From positions 1,736,001 to 1,800,000 of the forward strand of contig CM041199.1 in NCBI GenBank assembly GCA_023078555.1: a stretch of 64,000 nt of DNA. Reading direction: 5' to 3'. This document shows, in pieces, positions 1-11,936 of the stretch. The position numbers were made by a program, and so were the translations under genes. The notes beneath the pieces are model-generated. The model made no database searches, was not told the DNA's origin, and saw nothing but the letters and a program-made list of their open reading frames with translations. The stretch is from Ulva prolifera. Taxonomy: Eukaryota > Chlorophyta > Ulvophyceae > Ulvales > Ulvaceae. The stretch's first letter is position 1. Every line of letters begins with the position of its first letter.

Positions 1-1963
1 CAGGATGAGGCGGCGGAGCGCACCGGTAGGTTCGCGCAGCTGCACCTGTTCGAGACACCTACCGAGCACCTTCCCCTCACGCCAGATGGCCGCCGTACGT
101 ACCCCCCCCCCCCCCAACACACACTCTCGACTTGTCACTGCGGGGCCTGTGCCACATCAGGTGTGGCCACTCAACACATGCATGCCTGCCACCTTAGAGC
201 CGCAGACAGCCGCAGCGGCTCCCGGCAGCACGGCAGGCATTGGCCGCGGCGTTGCCCGCAAATCCTGTTTTGTCGTTCCGCTATTCTGCATGAGTGTATC
301 ACACATCGTTTCCAGTCTTGCAGGAGAGCGTGGCTAGCATGCATCAATCGGCGAAGCACTGCCAGGGCTGACTGTGTACAGCTTCAGTTGTACTAGCTCA
401 TGATGCACTGCCAGGTCAAGTTCAGTTAGGTACTTTGCCGCGAGATTGCAATGCTGCGAGAGTGGCAGCTCCTCTGGCCGTGCAGGTGCAACGCCGACGC
501 TGCGGGTGGCGGTGCTGGAGGCGGGGGGCGGCGCCCTGCTCTCGCCCCCGAACTGGCCGCACGTCGTCGTCACGCTACAGGACTGCGTCATGGTCGAGAC
601 GCGCAAGGTCTTCCGGAACGTTCTGGACGAGGTCGCGTACTTCGTCGAGCGCGCCGCGCTGTGGCGCGAGCCCCCGATCCTGTACCCGTTCATCACGGCG
701 CTGCAGGCCGGGGAGGCCGCGGCGGCGCGGCGTCGCAAGGTCGCGGCGCACCTCCGCGCCATGCTGGAGGGGTCCCGGGAGGAGGAGGGGGAGGAGGAGG
801 GGGAGGAGGTGCGGGCGTGCCTGCGGAGCCGCGCGGAGGCATCGCTTGAGGTGCGGCGCCACTTCACACACGGTACAGCGGCAGGGCTCGCGCCACAGCT
901 CAGCTGCCAGATCATCCATGTCATACCAGGGAGCAGCGCATTGTGTCCACGATCAGGAGCGATGGCCGGCATCATCGATACAGCGGTGGCATGTTGTGTT
1001 GTTAGCTACTGAACAAAACATGGATGAGCGCATGGGACTTTCCTTGCGAGGTTGCTCTGATCTACTGCGGTTACAAGGGGCTTCCTGCTCATGCATTGTA
1101 TCGCGGTTGATAATGTGCGAAGGGGGGGGGGTGACTTTGCTCGCCTGCCGTAGAGCTATCATTCGCTGTAGCTAGATGATAGACCCCAAGCTTCAGTACA
1201 GCAGTTCCGCAAGCTCCAGGACTGACCGGGCCGCTGATAGGGAGTGTGAGTGCGATTTGCGCACCCACCGGCAGGCCTCTGCATCCCGCATCCCGTGACC
1301 CTCTTTGGTGCCGAGGCGTGATGCTGGCTGGCGGTGGGCGCCTGCAACCCTAACCACCCTGCCACACTGTTGAGAACGGTCTGCACATGTCAAATGCGGG
1401 AGGCCTGGCTGTGGACGCGTGGGCAGGAGTTGCTGAATGATTTTCACAAGGTGTCCCGTCGCAGGCTCTGACACGATGACCGACGCGACGTGCAGGCGCT
1501 GCGCAACGAACGCGCATTCAAGCCGCTGCCGGACACCGAGGCCTCCGCGGAGGCTGGAGACGCCGATGTGGGGGCCCCTGGGGACGACGCGGAGGAGGCG
1601 CCGCGGGGGCGCTGTCCGGACGGCCGCCGCACGGCGGTGCCGGCGGCGCTCAGGTGCGTCAGGAACCGCACGCGCGGCGTTGTGCGGCTGCCGCGGGCGG
1701 TCATGCATGTGCATGCGTCACCGCATGCAGAGCGTTCGGCGGACTGTGGCCGTGCGAACACGGGTGAAGGCGGCAGGGGGTGGCCAGAGGGGGCGGGGGA
1801 GGACGCGTTCTGTGCATACGTGCATGTGGAGGGGCGGGCGCGGTGGGGGTGGCTTAGGGGCACTGCGGAAGAGGCGCAGAAAGACCGCAAGGCAATGATG
1901 GCGGCTCGGCGGGCGGGGCAGCTCGATGAGCTGTTTGCAGATGTCGCACGTACGCAGCGGTAG
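1..1963 (+). CDS. 3' part of an unrecognised multi-exon gene
   Basis: Partial gene that enters from the left edge. Phase-consistent exons are 1-94 (donor GTACGT), 486-850 (donor GTGCGG), 1496-1653 (donor GTGCGT) and 1858-1963, ending in TAG, for 240 visible residues. The first exon reads in frame 1 and includes LFETPTEHLPLTP. The second holds the most protein-like stretch (VVVTLQDCVMVETRKVF, then FVERAALWREPPILYPF) followed by a Glu-rich run (about residues 132-142). The third is acidic and low in complexity, and the last ends LDELFADVARTQR. I do not recognise the family and see no catalytic motif or membrane segment. Exons are strongly GC-rich compared with the flanking DNA. The exon chain is believable because all three junctions keep phase, but the acceptor of the last exon (GGCTTAG) is only one of a few possible choices. 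Confidence 0.55.
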
Positions 1964-2383
1964 CACGTTCAGGGGCGTGTGTGGGGGGCGGGGGAGTGCA
2001 GGCGTGCATTTTATGCATGTCTCCACTTTGCAGCTAGTCAGGGCTGCAAGGTCCCGGTTACGCAGTTCAGAGCACTGTGCATGGGCAGCCGATGCATGTG
2101 CGCCTCTCTTCAGTGTCAGATGGCGCTGCAGATAAATTCTATTCATATGCTTTGATGCTGTGTACGGGCTGTAATTAGAGATCTGATCACAGCAAGATGA
2201 AGTCACATCCCGCACACCCCACCCGACAACACAGAACCATCGCGCGCCGCGGCCGCCTGCCCCGCTGTCGCTCTCAAGGCATGTGGGACTGGCGCCGCTG
2301 TGGCCGCCTCTGCATTGCAGCGTTGCCTCTAGGGGGGAGGCCGCAGGCCTCGGCAGTGCTGCTGTGGTGGGTGGCCGTCCGCT

Positions 2384-2552
2384 TGTAAAGGAACGCTGAA
2401 TAACTCTGGATTTACTGAGCCGTATCCCTGAGCGGACATGGCCACCTCGGAATGGAAGGGACCACATGCTGAAGGGGTAAACCACCTGGAAACCCCCCTC
2501 AGACAACCGTATGCAACGCACAGGGCCTCCTCCTGTGCTAAGCGAAGGCGTG
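2384..2552 (-). mobile_element. SINE-like family, copy 1 (near full length)
   Basis: Contains the family core read here on the plus strand as CTGAGCCGTATCC, then GAAGGGGTAAACCACCTGG, then CAGGGCCTCCTCCTGTGC. The tail-like end (TGTAAAG) is on the left, so the presumed sense strand is minus. It is diverged from copies 5 and 9 in the middle portion. Confidence 0.7.
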
Positions 2553-2935
2553 GCACCAGTCTGCTGTGCGAGACCTGCGCGTGCGAGAGCTCACACTAGT
2601 GTGCTGCATGGTGTACCAGACGGCATGCCCCTGTCAGAGAATTTGCGGGATGCCTTCGTACGAACTTTCAAATAGTATTCTTGTTGTGCAATCTTATTAA
2701 GCCAGTCTGTGTACTGCAGCATGTACGGTGCACTGGCACAATGCGCGCGGACCCCAACGACACCTTCATGTTCTGGCTCCACACCGCTCATGCATTGTGT
2801 GGTGTGCAAAGCATGCCTGGCAGAGAAGCGATTGCGTGGGTCCCTCGTTCGAGTGCCTGGAAACTGCTGGTACTTCATAGTGCGGTCACGATGGCAGTTG
2901 TCCAGGGTAGCGAAGGGACGGATAGGAAGGACAGT

Positions 2936-3018
2936 GGCTCTGGGTTCACTGAGCCGTATCCCTTAGGGGACGTTGCCAACTCCTGATGAACGGGGCCACA
3001 TGCCGAAGGGGTGAACCA
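2936..3018 (-). mobile_element. SINE-like family, copy 2 (truncated)
   Basis: Retains CACTGAGCCGTATCC through CCGAAGGGGTGAACC and then loses similarity. The half that would be the 5' head on the minus strand is missing. Confidence 0.6.
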
Positions 3019-3321
3019 TCAGCATAAGTTTAACTGACCAACCGGGAGAGCCGGCAGAGCCGCTGCTTCAACCAGCGCTGTCCGCCAGGGTCAGATTCGC
3101 TGATGCCGACGCTAGGTGGTGCAACAAACTGTGGCAGTCACGCCACTTGCACAGGGCTCAGCAACCCATCAATATTGTGCCTGCACCCCCTTGGCACCTC
3201 CCTTGACACAGGTAATTTGCTGCTTACCCACTTGCCGCCAGGCAGTATTGACTCAAACCTTCTGACCCGTCCATCGCCGCAGCCCGCTGCGCTAGACAAA
3301 TCGGCTCACGTGGTCTCACTA

Positions 3322-3386
3322 GTTCGGAGTCGTCAATGTCCTTTCAGGTCGCGGCTCAGTATATTCAAGTTTACTTTACTTTACAA
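3322..3386 (+). mobile_element. SINE-like family, copy 3 (tail fragment)
   Basis: Inverted relative to copies 1 and 2. It runs from TCGGAGTCGTCAATGTCC through GCGGCTCAGTATATTCAAG to a TTTACTTTACTTTACA tail. Only the tail-proximal third of the element is present, the pattern expected from 5' truncation. Confidence 0.6.
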
Positions 3387-4209
3387 ATGTACTGCTGCAC
3401 TGGACACATGTATAGGTATGCATGCTGTGCATGCTGTACACCCTCGCAGGCCTCGTGCTGTGCCCCTGCCAACCGGCCTGCTGCGCCGCTGTGGGTGTGC
3501 AGCAGCGCAGGCCGTCAGTGAAGAAGCAGCGGCCCCGGAGCACACCCGCTGGAGCTCCTGAAGCATACTCATGTGGGGCAGCCCATGACCGGGGTGGTGG
3601 GAGGTCTGGCCATAGGGTGCCGGGTCATGGCTGGTCGCAGAGGGAGGTACTGCACTGAGATGACGAAACAGCAGAGCGAGCATCACCTGGCGGGGCGAGC
3701 ATCGCAGGCCGCTGAGTCTGTACTATCTGGCCTGATCCGCATTCGGGTTGCTGTGGGGTTGTCCAGTGTGCGGTGAACCGAGCTGTCATGGCCATTTGTC
3801 ACCAAAGCGGACCGATGGCATGTGCTCAGCCTGTTGGCAATGCTGCTTGGCCATCACTCACAGGTGGAGAGGTTTTGTGAGTCGTCCTGTATTGAAGAAC
3901 ACCTTCTCGTTCAGGAGCATGGGCAGTCTGGGTGTTGATGAAGCTGTTTGACTGGGGAATCTTTCAGCAAAACGGTGCTGTTTCGAACTGCAGTGGCTAT
4001 GTGTATTCTTACATACATGCAACAGGGGTGAATGCAACCGATGGTTGTGGTGCCCTGGCTCAGATGACAGAAGACTCGAACCCACAAGGTTTACATTTGA
4101 GTCAATAATGTGTCGACCACTGCAACTGTCAGGACTTCATAGAAATTCTCAAGGCCAGCACAGCTGTCGCCGCAGACATGTCTGCCCACGTTTTCTACAC
4201 TCCTCACAA

Positions 4210-4214
4210 TTACA
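4210..4214 (-). promoter_or_regulatory. Candidate TGTAA poly(A) signal of CAF1
   Basis: TGTAA on the minus strand about 420 nt after the CAF1 stop codon. Chlorophyte nuclear genes commonly use TGTAA; the pentamer alone is weak evidence. Confidence 0.3.
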
Positions 4215-4634
4215 CACAGTGTGTAACACACTGCAAACTCTGCTCGGTACACAATCCCCATCATTGAAAATAAAACCACTTCTGGCCCTACCTGCCCCCC
4301 TTCGTCTACAGAACCAACACCCGGAGAGCTAACACTGTCCGCCCCGCAGTGCGGGACACACCAAGGTCAGCGGACCTCAATGCCTTCCACGGGCGCTGCG
4401 GTCCCAGCATGCAGCAGCAGCCTGGTACATGTCCGGAGTCCAGACCCTGGGCATGAACATTTCAGACGCAGCTACTGCAGATTCTGCAATCCCTACAGCC
4501 AGCGAGCCACAGCCTCGCCAGAACCCGAATCAAGGCGCTGGGCAGACACGCGAACATGCTACCTTGCATGCGTGTCGGCCGGACACCGCAGGTACCGTAT
4601 GATGCTTTTAGCCACATCAGCAGGTTGACCTGGG

Positions 4635-6526
4635 TCAAGGTCTTTCATAAACGGGCCTATCGCCATCTTCACCAAGCTGGTACAGTATGCCAATGTGGCT
4701 CAGAGCCTCTTCCAGGCCCTTGAAGTGCTGCTCGACGAGCTTCATAAACGTGTTGCTGGTAAGCAGGCTATCTGAGCCAGCCTGGTGCTGCGGGCCAATG
4801 CGCTCCACTCCCAACTGGGAGGCCACCTGCAAAGCAACCATTGTGCAACAGGCTGGTGCCTCAACGACCTATACAGTCTTGGAAACGTCCATGGCAGAGC
4901 CTGTAACCCGTTGACCGCCCTGCGAGTACTGCCTCCAATTGCCTCAGCAGATTCCCACGGCATGCGGCTGGCCAGTGGGAGTGTGGGCTGCTTCTTGAAG
5001 TGCGCATGTGACGGGTCGAGAAAATTGTGCAAGACGCTGACATGAGCATCATGAATGTTGATGCAACTGTGAACTGTATGGACACACATGTGTTGTTGGT
5101 CAAGGTGCACGTACAAATGCCTGGATGAGGGCAGCCCACGAACAGCAGGCAGAGTGTTCGTCCACGGCTCTGGCAAGGGGGCAAGGTAAATAGGCACCAC
5201 AGGTTGGAGAGGACAACAGGCGTATCACTGTGACATTACCGGGACATCTGGGCGGGCACGAATGGGCATGGGTGACAGTAGTGTTTCACCGACAGGCAGT
5301 GACAGGGACAGTCCAGCTGCAAGCACCTTTTGCAGTCCACCATGAAGGTTCTTCTTACTCATGACATACTTCATATCCCATACTTTGGGAAAGTACACCT
5401 TGAGCTGCTCAGTGAACTCTTTCTCTGTGGCTGGCAAATTCGTTCCAGTCATGAGCTTGAGCAGGTACCTGAACAAGCCGAAAGTGACTGGGCCCGCCAA
5501 AGGTACAGTGAGCAGACCTGTGACTTTCAGTAGCAACACAAAAATACATGGTGTGGATGTTCAAAGCAGTTGAGCTGTACAGAGTCAATCAGGTATCACA
5601 CCCAAAGTCATAGCCTGAATGGAAAGTGATCCACATGACGTCCGAATTGAGAACGACACCACTGGTCATCAGGAGCTCTGCAAATCGAGCTTGATCGACC
5701 CCGCGTGCTACGTTGGCCTTGAAGTCAATGCCACTGTCCACCAGCAATTTGATCGACTCAGGCGCATACATGTCCTTGTCGAGGTCAAACTCTCTGAAAT
5801 TGAATTGCCACACGCATCTTTCATTACTGTAGACAGGTAGCTCTCCCTTGCCGTTGCAGAACGTAAGCCCCAGCTGTATCAGCTTGAGAATGTCAACATT
5901 GGTACGGATGGTCTTATACTGATATGCGCCGGCCGTCTTGAACTCTCCTACTGGCTTAACAACAACTCCTGCATCAGATTGAAAAATGAGCCTTAACTCG
6001 CTGTGTCCATCAACTACGAGCTAAGCATGGAGGCCATCCCGATGCATGACACAACCAGGTCGCTACTCCGCGCTAGGACAGCTGGGGCACAATACGACAA
6101 CGAGGGCAATGTTTCGTCTAAATTAAGGACTGATCTGTGGTCCAGTGTGCGTGCACTTGTCAAGCGGGGTTTCGAGGCAGAACCATGCCAGAGTCCACCG
6201 GTGTTCCGAACACCAAGCATCACAAAAGCCGTAAACTGAATGGCGGTGCGGCAGTAGTGTCAAGACATCCACAAATCACCATGAGCACAGGGAGCATTGC
6301 TGTGTTCGTCCTCGGCCAATCTGATACGAAACAGCGCGAGCACACCGGGAAACTCAGTGTCCATAGCCAGGAAGGGATAGTCCTCGACGATGCCTTCGAT
6401 GATCCGCATTTCTGAATCTAGATTCTCCTGCCACACCTCACGGACTCGAAGCATTTCGCCCGAGGGCATCTTGCCGACCCTTCCTTCGAACATCATATTT
6501 GCAGATGTTCGGATCGATAGAAACAC
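4635..6526 (-). CDS. CAF1: CCR4-NOT complex deadenylase subunit CAF1
   Basis: Poly(A)-shortening 3' exonuclease of the CCR4-NOT complex, acting on cytoplasmic mRNA. Exons, in order of transcription, are 6526-6346, 5968-5602, 5468-5327 and 4826-4635, with donors GTGTGC, GTGTGA and GTGCTT and all phases closing to 293 residues; family members are about 260-290. The DEDD-type catalytic set is complete: D56 and E58 in AMDTEFPG, D214 in WDMKYVM, and H244 and D249 in HQAGSDS. Other family hallmarks are [17 protein letters not shown] and [17 protein letters not shown]. Met1 at 6526 gives the longest frame; Met11, Met12 or Met20 could be the true start because homology begins near residue 27. It is divergent from the LHCII gene. 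Its exons are visibly less GC-rich than those of its neighbours. Identity is secure; the exact N-terminus is not. Confidence 0.93.
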
Positions 6527-7840
6527 GAACGCGCCAATCGATCTAGATGTTTATGACATATTCCACAATGATATTTTACTTACGAGCCCTTCATTGTTCG
6601 TGCCGCTGAGAGACGGCAGGAAACGCCCCACTTCGCAGGACGACGTCGCTGGTTGCAACTGAATCGAGAGTTGTGTGGAAAATGTATATGGGATACCAAC
6701 GAGCTTTGGTGGCCCGCATGGATTCATTTGCCGCTGTGCCAGCCACAGTAGTCGCAGCTGGTCAAGCGCGGACCAGGTGGCCATCCCGTTAGGTCGACAG
6801 AACACCGGGTGCTGACCGATGGCTGGACCAATCTTCTTTCTTCTGGAAACCTGTCGGAATGTATTCTGCCGTTCGAATTCGGCTCCTACTCAAATGGTGG
6901 GCGCTCAAAGCGAACGCCAACCATTACCATCGCCCACACACATGCACAGGGGCTATATAGCTACCGCACACACTGGCAATAGAACGCGCGCCGCTTGACT
7001 CACGAAGACATCTGCTGATGCTCATTGGGAAGGCCGAGATCTATCGGTCCGTGATCGTCATGTAATTCAGCATCCACCCGCGAGCTTTTGACCTCAAATA
7101 GGACATGGAACACGCGCCACAAACACCCAGACACAGCCATCGCTCAACGTCGTACGAACGCAGAACAATGGAATGACAACAACGCACACCGAGCGCAACG
7201 CCGCTGTGGCGTCACAGTTTACACCGGTTTGGCTCGCACATGGGCGTAAGAGAACTTGTGCAGGGCACGTCTCGTACGGCTTGTTGCACGCTCTAGCCTG
7301 CGGCTTAAAGCAGCAACTCACGCAGCTGCAGCTGTGCGCGTTGCAACACTCTGAACGGCCGATACGTGACGCCTAAACTCGCCTGCAGCACATTGTCAGG
7401 CGTATGGATCTGGTGTGGCAGTGATGTCGGAGATCGCATGTATCTGGCACCTCGCGTGCAGTCTCGAGGAGCACGCTGCATCCGCACGTTGAAGGTGGCC
7501 GGATGTGGCGCACAGCAACAGCCCGTTTTGTGATCCGCGACGATGCTGTTCGGGACAATCGAACCATGAAAATACGAATGTTGATGGGATCTTCTTTGAA
7601 ATCCGACAGCCTGGGGTGCATCTTGATTTAGATTGCTGGCTGTGATGGTGCGCGTGTGGCAGGTGCGTCCGATTCATGGATTCATCGGCCATCGAACATT
7701 CCGGCACTCTGGATTCCGTGACCGTACGAGTGTGCTTGCATCAGATCGAGCGGGCACCAGCAGTACAAATTGCCAGCACGCCGACATGTCTGCACCAGTC
7801 CCGAAGTTTTGTTCGTTAACCCGACAACAACTACGCAAAG
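6527..7840. other. Divergent intergenic region between CAF1 and LHCII
   Basis: About 1.3 kb between two divergently transcribed genes, so it must hold both promoters. No coding sequence supported. A CTATATAG palindrome lies at 6953-6960. A 5' untranslated exon of the LHCII gene cannot be excluded. Confidence 0.5.
6953..6960. promoter_or_regulatory. Possible TATA element
   Basis: CTATATAG is its own reverse complement, so it could serve either gene. It lies about 430 bp upstream of the CAF1 start codon and about 880 bp upstream of the LHCII start codon. Assigned on sequence resemblance only. Confidence 0.25.
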
Positions 7841-10344
7841 ATGATGACCGCTTTCTTCGGCACCACCAAGGCCTTCAACGCCACCGGCGTCAAGTCCACC
7901 GGCATGGTATGCTCTTCTCTCGTACAAACAGCAATTCCTTCCAGCTTATGATGTGGAGCTGTCAGGAGCGCAAAGTGTTGCTGTCGCCATCAAACACCGT
8001 CTAACCGAATCTCTCCGGAGGGTACACCAACCAGCGCATCGCGGGCTGTCCGAATTGAATCAGCGCTGAAGATACCGCATCCAGCTGGTCAAAGCAGATG
8101 TGTCGTGTTGTCCACGGTGTCTAGCCTAGCGGCATGGGGTCCCCGGTCGAAGATTGACAGACATGTACTCGTCCATGTGGCAGCCGAGATCATGTACCCA
8201 GGACGCGGTGTAGGCTGAAATTGTACAATTCGTGCCATTGTGCTTAATTTTCGTGGCTCTGTGTGCCGAAAACCGTTGGCAGCAAGTCTCTGCTCCTCCG
8301 TGTGACCAGATACGCTCTCCACGGAGATTCTGACCAGGCTACCCGCAGATACCTGCCACGCAGCTCTCGCTCCACTCGACACACTTGAAAATACTTCATG
8401 AGCCTCGGCTTGTGGCTTTCCAGCTAGGGTCGTCTTTATCTGTGAAGTGTTATCTTGGCGCTTCCGTTTGACCTGCGCAATCGACACACGGCCACACGCA
8501 GGAGATCTGTCGCTGGCGCGGCGTGTGCGGCATTTTGACCACGTCTTTCGCGATCGTGTTCTCCTGACCCTGTATCTCACTCAACCTGACGACGTCCCGG
8601 ATCTGCTCGTGCGTCGCAGCACTTCACACGTGTCGGTCAACAATTTCTTCGCGTCGCCACGCGCCAGCAATTCTCGGTGTTCTGAATTTGGCTCTTCCGC
8701 TGCATTACGCCAACGTATACTCCACATCCCTCCTGAAATCCATTCCTGCCACTGGCCTCCCAGAGATCACAAACCGCTGTCTGTATGGCACAGCACACTG
8801 TTCAACACCTTCATTCACAATGCATGTCATGGATGTGTTGTTGAGATCCTTTTCCCAGCTGATCTGAAGTGGGCTAGATCAGTCCCAGAGGGCGGGTCCA
8901 GATTTCTCTGCCGTGCACTGACAGTCCAGATCTGACAATCGGGTGGTGTGCAGCGCTCCGCAGCGTCCATGCGCCGCACGGTGAAGGGCAAGGGCACATC
9001 CGCCGCATCCTCCCCTTCCTCCGTGTGGTACGGCCCCGACCGTCCTCTCTTCCTCGGCCCCTTCTCTGAGGCCGCCGTCCCAACCTACCTCGATGGTATG
9101 CCTCCCTTCTGCCTATGTCTCACTTAGCACTGAAATCGCCGGCTGTGATGTGTGGTTTCAATTACTCTCACATGCTGGCGGAAAGGGTTGTGTGGGTTCT
9201 CTCGCACTGAGCCCTAGCAACTGATACGCGTCACCCCTCATCCCATGCCTGCTGTCACCTCTGGCCATCCCCCGTGGATAAACCTGATGATCTGCCATGA
9301 CAACCGATCTCATGTCACACCCCTTGCTGCTCCATGTTCCAATCTTGGATTCCACAGTCCGTTGTGTCGTGTTTTACACTGCAATCAAGCAAGCTGTGCC
9401 TGATGTCTGCCACCCCCTGCAGGCTCCTTCCCCGGTGACTACGGCTGGGACACCGCCGGCCTCTCCGCTGACCCCGAGACCTTCCGCCGCTACCGCGAGC
9501 TCGAGGTCATCCACGCACGCTGGGCCATGCTCGGCGCGCTCGGTTGCGTCACCCCCGAGATCCTCGCCCGCAACGGCGTCGCTCTCGGCGAGGGTGTCTG
9601 GTTCAAGGCCGGCGCCCAGATCTTCTCCGAAGGTGGCCTCGACTACCTCGGCAACTCCTCCCTCATCCACGCCCAGAGCATCCTCGCCGTCCTCGGCGTC
9701 CAGGTGCACCTCCTGCTCCTTGTCACTGCATGTGTATGCATCATGATGATGATGTAGCCGTCGCCATCAGAGATTTACACCTCATTGTAATCGTAACTGG
9801 CACCCCAGCTGTAATGCCAGCATTCCTGTGAGTTGGAGTCTGCTCCTTGTGCCGCTCTGATGCCTGTCTGTGCCATTGAAGAAGCATGTACATCCAATTC
9901 GCCACTGTGATCTTGCACATTCTGCCTCTTCTGCTCTTGCCTGAGTGAAGGATTCAAGCACAGTGTTAAATTTAATTTTTTTTGAAAAAAAAAACTTTTT
10001 CCCAATTATATGACAGCGTGAAAACAACGGTGCAGGTGCTCCTGATGGGCTGCATTGAGGGATACCGCGTAAACGGCGGCCCCGCCGGCGAGGACCTCGA
10101 CAAGCTGTACCCCGGCGGCGACTACTTCGACCCCCTCGGCCTCGCTGACGACCCCGACACCTTCGCTGAGCTCAAGGTGAAGGAGATCAAGAACGGCCGC
10201 CTCGCCATGTTCTCCATGTTCGGCTTCTTCGTCCAGGCTATCGTCACCGGCAAGGGCCCGATCGACAACTGGGCAGAGCACGTCGCAGACCCCGCTGGCT
10301 CCAACGCCTGGAACTTCGCGACCAAGTTCGTGCCAGGCAACTAA
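7841..10344 (+). CDS. LHCBM: LHCII chlorophyll a/b-binding protein
   Basis: Major antenna protein of photosystem II in the thylakoid membrane. Exons 7841-7906, 8954-9095, 9423-9703 and 10036-10344 (donors GTATGC, GTATGC, GTGCAC; acceptors all GCAG) join in phase to 265 residues, normal for LHCII. Residues 1-27 look like a chloroplast transit peptide. MRRTVKGKG (28-36) resembles the stromal N-terminus with its phosphorylatable Thr. WYGPDR (47-52) is the trimerisation motif. Helix B carries [13 protein letters not shown] with E97, H100 and R102 as chlorophyll and salt-bridge residues. Helix C begins [11 protein letters not shown] (E171). Helix A carries [15 protein letters not shown] with E213, N216 and R218. 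The frame ends FVPGN. ATG at 7841 is immediately followed by a second ATG. The trimerisation motif and the [14 protein letters not shown] segment favour LHCII over minor antennae or LHCI; the isoform number cannot be assigned. Confidence 0.96.
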
Positions 10345-10514
10345 GCCGCTGGCTGTGCAGATGTGTTGTGTTGTCTGTGGGTGAGGGGTGTGCGGGTCTG
10401 CGGACACGGCGTGCTGGCGGTGATGTCGGTGTGGCGGTCGGATTGGCCTGGTGGCACATGGAGGATGGAGAGGAGCAGGGGGTGCATGTGGTGGGTGGAT
10501 GCTGCCCCTGTGAC

Positions 10515-10519
10515 TGTAA
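10515..10519 (+). promoter_or_regulatory. Candidate TGTAA poly(A) signal of LHCII
   Basis: TGTAA 171 nt downstream of the LHCII stop codon, a usual distance for a chlorophyte 3' untranslated region. It is the first TGTAA after the stop. Confidence 0.5.
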
Positions 10520-11200
10520 CTCGGGTCCTCAGCACATCATTGGTCGTAATTGCACTGATGAAGTGCAGTCTATGCACTTGTGTGCGCATGTCTCGCATGT
10601 CCTGCGACTGTGCAGGCGACACCGTACGTGTCCAGCATTGCCACCCGGCATACATGCACGTGGAGCATTTTGCCTGTGCATGGTAATACGCTATGGTCTG
10701 GATCGTTGCACAACGAGTAGACAAAGCACCAATTTACACCTCACATGTCCAACCTCTGAAACAGCAGGCTGGCCATCATTGGCTTTGCTGTAGCCCTGCA
10801 ACTGAAGAAGTATGTAAGTCACATGGGTGTTATCATTCCTCATGATGCTTCTCCCACATTGTACAGAGCATATGCACTCGTGTATTAAGTACGACATCAG
10901 GTAGTGATCTGAACCCAACGGATATGATATGATTGGGATCAAAAGGTCAAGCTGACATGAGGTACTGAATAGAGATACTGAGTCAAAATTCGATGTTGAC
11001 CTGTGGCGTTCGCCTTAATAAGCTAATGTGCTCAGGTAACAGTACCAGGCAGTGCTAGGCTGGCTAGCGCAGCAGGAACATAGCAGCGCAAAGCTCCAGG
11101 ACTCGAGATAATGAGGTAACCTGGCGGCAGCTGCAGCAAATGTACTAACTGAGGTAGAAAGTTCACTGGTTGATGCTGTATTACATGAACATCACGGACC

Positions 11201-11244
11201 GGCATAACATGTTTCGGCCTTGCCAAAGGGCCTCATCAGACACC
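11201..11244 (-). ncRNA. Candidate hammerhead ribozyme
   Basis: Read on the minus strand: stem I strand GGTGT (11244-11240), core CTGATGA (11239-11233), stem II GGCC (11232-11229), loop of nine (11228-11220), GGCC (11219-11216), core GAA (11215-11213), stem III ACATGT (11212-11207), the unpaired H17 position T (11206), and the second stem I strand ATGCC (11205-11201), which pairs with GGTGT using two G-U wobbles. All invariant core positions are present. Stem III is a six-base palindrome with no loop, as in Penelope-like and retrozyme hammerheads that act as dimers. A second possible stem III pairs ACATG with CATGT about 20 nt further on. No retroelement protein was seen nearby. Confidence 0.55.
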
Positions 11245-11866
11245 TACGTGAGTCAAGCAACCAACACCGAACCAGCTCGCAAATTCCCTAATATTCAGTC
11301 CTCTAGAGCGAGACTGACTGAGACTGGAAGAAAAGTCCAGAACCCAGAAAAACCGACACGAGATAAGATAACGAGATAAGGCACATCACGCCGCCCGCAA
11401 ATGTGGGCAATGCATGCAGAGGCACGCAAATGCACCTCCGCAGCACCTCCAGCTCGTGCGGAAGCAGCCGCACGAGCAAATGGCATCAGTATACCCCATG
11501 CGCCACAAGTACAAAGCTGGAGTGACCGGTTTTCATGATCTTGTGAAAGGCCCTGCAACCAAGATGCTTCCAAGGCAGATTCGCATGTGTGTGGCCTAGA
11601 CAGTATAGTGCGTAAGTGCTCACGTTCAGGGAATTAAGCTTTTCAAGCCTGCTGTATATAGTATATACTATAGTTCAGAATAACCAGACGTCATGAGCGT
11701 GGATGCAGTCTTGAGCAGTGCCAATACAGTTCCCTAAAGTACCTATGAGAATGCCAGCCTTGCTTGATATTGCAATGACTTGGTACTTGACTCGAAACTC
11801 GTTTATCTTCATTTTGAGTGCACCATCATACACTCTCTCTCACAGTTGCTGCGCACCGATGCCTTT

Positions 11867-11936
11867 GCTCCTCCTTGCATGCTCCTCCTTGCATGCTCCT
11901 CCTTGCATGCTCCTCCTTGCATGCTCCTCCTTGCAT
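11867..11936. repeat. 14-bp tandem repeat
   Basis: Five exact head-to-tail copies of GCTCCTCCTTGCAT. Noncoding minisatellite. Confidence 0.95.

Larger units (their letters stand above)
1964..4634. other. Intergenic region with SINE-like copies
   Basis: No gene supported. It holds three members of the SINE-like family (2384-2552, 2936-3018 and, inverted, 3322-3386). The open frames here are short and several are simply translations of that repeat. The 3' untranslated part of CAF1 (minus strand) probably occupies the right end. Confidence 0.6.

Noticed and set aside
2975..2995. CTGATGA followed by CCGAAG, resembling a second hammerhead
   Set aside because: It is inside a SINE-like copy; other copies read CCGAATTAA there, no GAAA follows and the stems do not pair.
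4073..4085. B-box-like GGTTCGAGTC on the minus strand
   Set aside because: No T stem, anticodon arm or acceptor stem can be folded around it, so it is not a tRNA.
8089..8580. 163-codon minus-strand frame
   Set aside because: Lies inside the first LHCII intron, has no recognisable domain and no splice partner.
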